The notes beneath the pieces are model-generated. The model saw only the letters and a list, made by a program, of their open reading frames with translations, ran no database searches and was not told the origin of the DNA. Made by a program: the position numbers and the translations under genes. A DNA stretch of 54,922 nucleotides, taken from contig USGY01000007.1 of assembly GCA_900554365.1 (NCBI GenBank), forward strand, positions 1-54,922. Reading direction: 5' to 3'. Every line of letters begins with the position of its first letter. Position 1 is the first letter of the stretch. Origin of the DNA: an uncultured Clostridium sp. (GTDB taxonomy: Bacteria > Bacillota > Clostridia > TANB77 > CAG-508). Of this stretch, positions 53,307-54,922 are shown one piece after another.

Positions 53307-54140
53307 ATGAGTGAAAGAATAGAGCCATTTTCTGTATTAATATCAGTATATTATAAAGAAAAAGCAGAATATTTAGAATTAGCACTTAATAGTATATTTA
53401 ATCAAACTTTATTGCCAAATGAAGTTGTTTTAGTAAAAGATGGAGAATTAACGAAAGAATTAGAAAATGTTATAACAAAATTTCAAGATTTGTTTTTAGA
53501 AACATTTAAAGTTATTTCTATAGAAAAAAATTCAGGATTAGGAAATGCTTTAAATGTTGGGATTAAAGAGTGTAAAAATGAATATATTGCTAGAATGGAT
53601 TCAGATGATAGCTCAAACAAAGATAGATTTGAAAAACAAATGAAATTTTTGTCAACACATAATAATATCGATGTTTTGGGATGTAATATTGAAGAATATG
53701 ATGAACAAATGAAATTTAAATTAAGAAATAAGGATGTACCAGAAAAAAATAAAGATATAAAGGTCTATTTTAAAAATAGAAATCCTTTCAATCATCCGAC
53801 TGTGATTTTTAAAAAAAGCTCTGTTGAAAAAGCCGGAGGATATAGTAATTGTTTATTTTTTGAAGATTATTATTTATGGGCTAAATTAATTAAAAATGGA
53901 TGTCAGTTTTATAATATGCAAGAATATTTATATAAATTTAGAACTAGTAACGCTATGTATAAAAGGCGTGGAGGATTTAAATATTGCAAATATATTATTA
54001 ATTTTGAAATATTAATATATAAGCTAAATCTTATAAATAAATTTGAATTTATAAATAATATTACTAAAAGATGTATAGGAGCTATTATTCCTAATAGATT
54101 AAGAAAAATTATATATGAAAATAGATATAGAAATAAATAA
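53307..54140 (+). CDS. Glycosyltransferase family 2 protein
   Basis: The 277-aa GT-A enzyme has VLISVYYKEKAEYLELAL at the start, NEVVLVKDG, NSGLGNALNVGI, and the metal motif MDSDD in IARMDSDDSSN. HPTVIFKK and FEDYYLWAKL, with the base-type Asp, follow, and a basic C-terminal tail ends the protein. It probably adds a sugar to the lipid-linked unit begun by the upstream transferase. I chose ATG 53307 behind TAGGAGA. Confidence 0.92.
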   Translation: MSERIEPFSVLISVYYKEKAEYLELALNSIFNQTLLPNEVVLVKDGELTKELENVITKFQDLFLETFKVISIEKNSGLGNALNVGIKECKNEYIARMDSDDSSNKDRFEKQMKFLSTHNNIDVLGCNIEEYDEQMKFKLRNKDVPEKNKDIKVYFKNRNPFNHPTVIFKKSSVEKAGGYSNCLFFEDYYLWAKLIKNGCQFYNMQEYLYKFRTSNAMYKRRGGFKYCKYIINFEILIYKLNLINKFEFINNITKRCIGAIIPNRLRKIIYENRYRNK

Positions 54141-54155
54141 GGAAAAGGAGAAATT

Positions 54156-54922
54156 ATGGATTATAAATATGTTGTATTTAGCCCGTATTTTGGTAAGTTA
54201 CCAGATAATTTTAATTTATGGTTAAAATCGTGTTTGTATAATGCTGAAATAAAATTCATAGTATTTACCGATGATAATAGGCAATGGGATAAACCTATTA
54301 ATGTAGAAATAATAAAAATTTCTTTTGAAGACTTTAAAGAAAAAATACAAAAAAAATTTGATTTTAAAATTAGTTTAGATACTCCTTATAAATTGTGCGA
54401 TTTTAAACCAATATATGGATATGCTTTCCCAGAATATATTGAGGGAAAGTCTTATTGGGGATATTGCGATTTAGATATTATTTTTGGGAATTTACTTAAA
54501 TTTTTGCCAATAAATGAATATGATAAAATATCTTATTTGGGACATTTTTGTTTATATAAAAATAATCCTCAAATTAATAGTATGTTTAAAAAAACACCTT
54601 TAAATACAATTTCATATATAGATATATTATCAAATCCACATCATTTTGGATTTGATGAAATTGGTAATTATGGAATTAATAGTATTTTTAAAAATAATAA
54701 TTTAAATATATTTAATTATGAAGTAAATGTTGCAGATATAAATTGTAGAAAAACACAAATGAATATCATAAAATACGAAAATGAAAAATTTGAAAAAGAA
54801 AACATTAATAAGATTTTTATTTTTGAACAAGGAAAAATATATTCAATTAATTATTATAAAAATAAAAAAAAGTTGCAAGAGTATGCTTATATACATCTAC
54901 AAAAGAGAAAAATGAAAAATTT
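54156..54922 (+). CDS. DUF6625 family glycosyltransferase-like protein, 3' truncated by window edge
   Basis: The frame opens at ATG 54156 behind AAAAGGAG and stays open to the end of the window (255 codons seen). The product begins VVFSPYFGKLPDNFNLWLKSC. It has FIVFTDDN, KFDFKISLDTPYKLCDFKP and SYWGYCDLDIIFGN, the last with a D-x-D of a nucleotide-sugar site. These are the marks of DUF6625, found in polysaccharide gene clusters. The GT2 gene ends 15 bp upstream. Confidence 0.85.
   Translation, partial: MDYKYVVFSPYFGKLPDNFNLWLKSCLYNAEIKFIVFTDDNRQWDKPINVEIIKISFEDFKEKIQKKFDFKISLDTPYKLCDFKPIYGYAFPEYIEGKSYWGYCDLDIIFGNLLKFLPINEYDKISYLGHFCLYKNNPQINSMFKKTPLNTISYIDILSNPHHFGFDEIGNYGINSIFKNNNLNIFNYEVNVADINCRKTQMNIIKYENEKFEKENINKIFIFEQGKIYSINYYKNKKKLQEYAYIHLQKRKMKN

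Overview
The window comes from a very AT-rich, low-GC Gram-positive bacterium, most likely an uncultured gut Clostridia species. This rests on gene content and order: yicC-remA-rpoZ-priA-def-fmt, ireB-ruvX-DUF1292, rbgA-mrnC, rubrerythrin, oleate hydratase, LytR-CpsA-Psr and VanZ proteins. Shine-Dalgarno sites are strong, TTG starts are frequent, and many sigma-A promoters have exactly 17-bp spacers. No CRISPR array, rRNA, integrase or insertion sequence was found.

Layout. 1-220: tRNA-Asp (5' cut by the window edge) and tRNA-Phe. 244-940: a small unit of unfamiliar genes with unusual codon use. 944-3553 (minus): an acyl-CoA synthetase-like enzyme and a membrane-anchored protein. 3694-10594: a G5/SH3/glucosaminidase wall hydrolase, then a probable operon with a VirB2-like membrane protein, a TadZ/CpaE-like ATPase with two AT-hooks, a GAF/degenerate-GGDEF protein, ireB, ruvX, a DUF1292 protein and a membrane protein. 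10648-16461: an accessory stretch of small enzymes (ASCH-Nudix, Nudix, UDG-like, ATC-hydrolase-like, CutA, a BRO-N protein) and a decayed gene. 16487-25946: rbgA, mrnC, tRNA-Glu, a manganese riboswitch controlling a P-type ATPase, metG, a polysaccharide deacetylase and a large coiled-coil protein. 26016-28111: tRNA-Leu and a second unusual-codon island. 28130-41178: rubrerythrin, rsmE, yicC, remA, rpoZ, a CMP-kinase-like gene, priA, def, fmt, an acidic coiled-coil protein, an ABC exporter and metK. 41180-42345: a third island with two tandem paralogues. 42351-50911: a DUF1064 protein, an rRNA methyltransferase, copA-copZ-dgkA, a second P-type ATPase and oleate hydratase. 51040-54922: LCP, VanZ, a sugar transferase, a family-2 glycosyltransferase and a DUF6625 protein, which looks like the start of a cell-surface polysaccharide locus.

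The most striking observation concerns the codon CGG. I found no in-frame CGG in any recognisable host-type gene (roughly 40 genes read). Two conserved genes, priA and an ABC-exporter permease, are each interrupted by an apparent one-base insertion, and in both the break falls exactly at an in-frame CGG followed by A. Reading GGA in the +1 frame restores the conserved protein in both. This fits +1 frameshifting at a rare or unassigned CGG codon. It also fits two independent mutations or assembly errors. The foreign-looking islands do use CGG in frame, which limits the simplest model.
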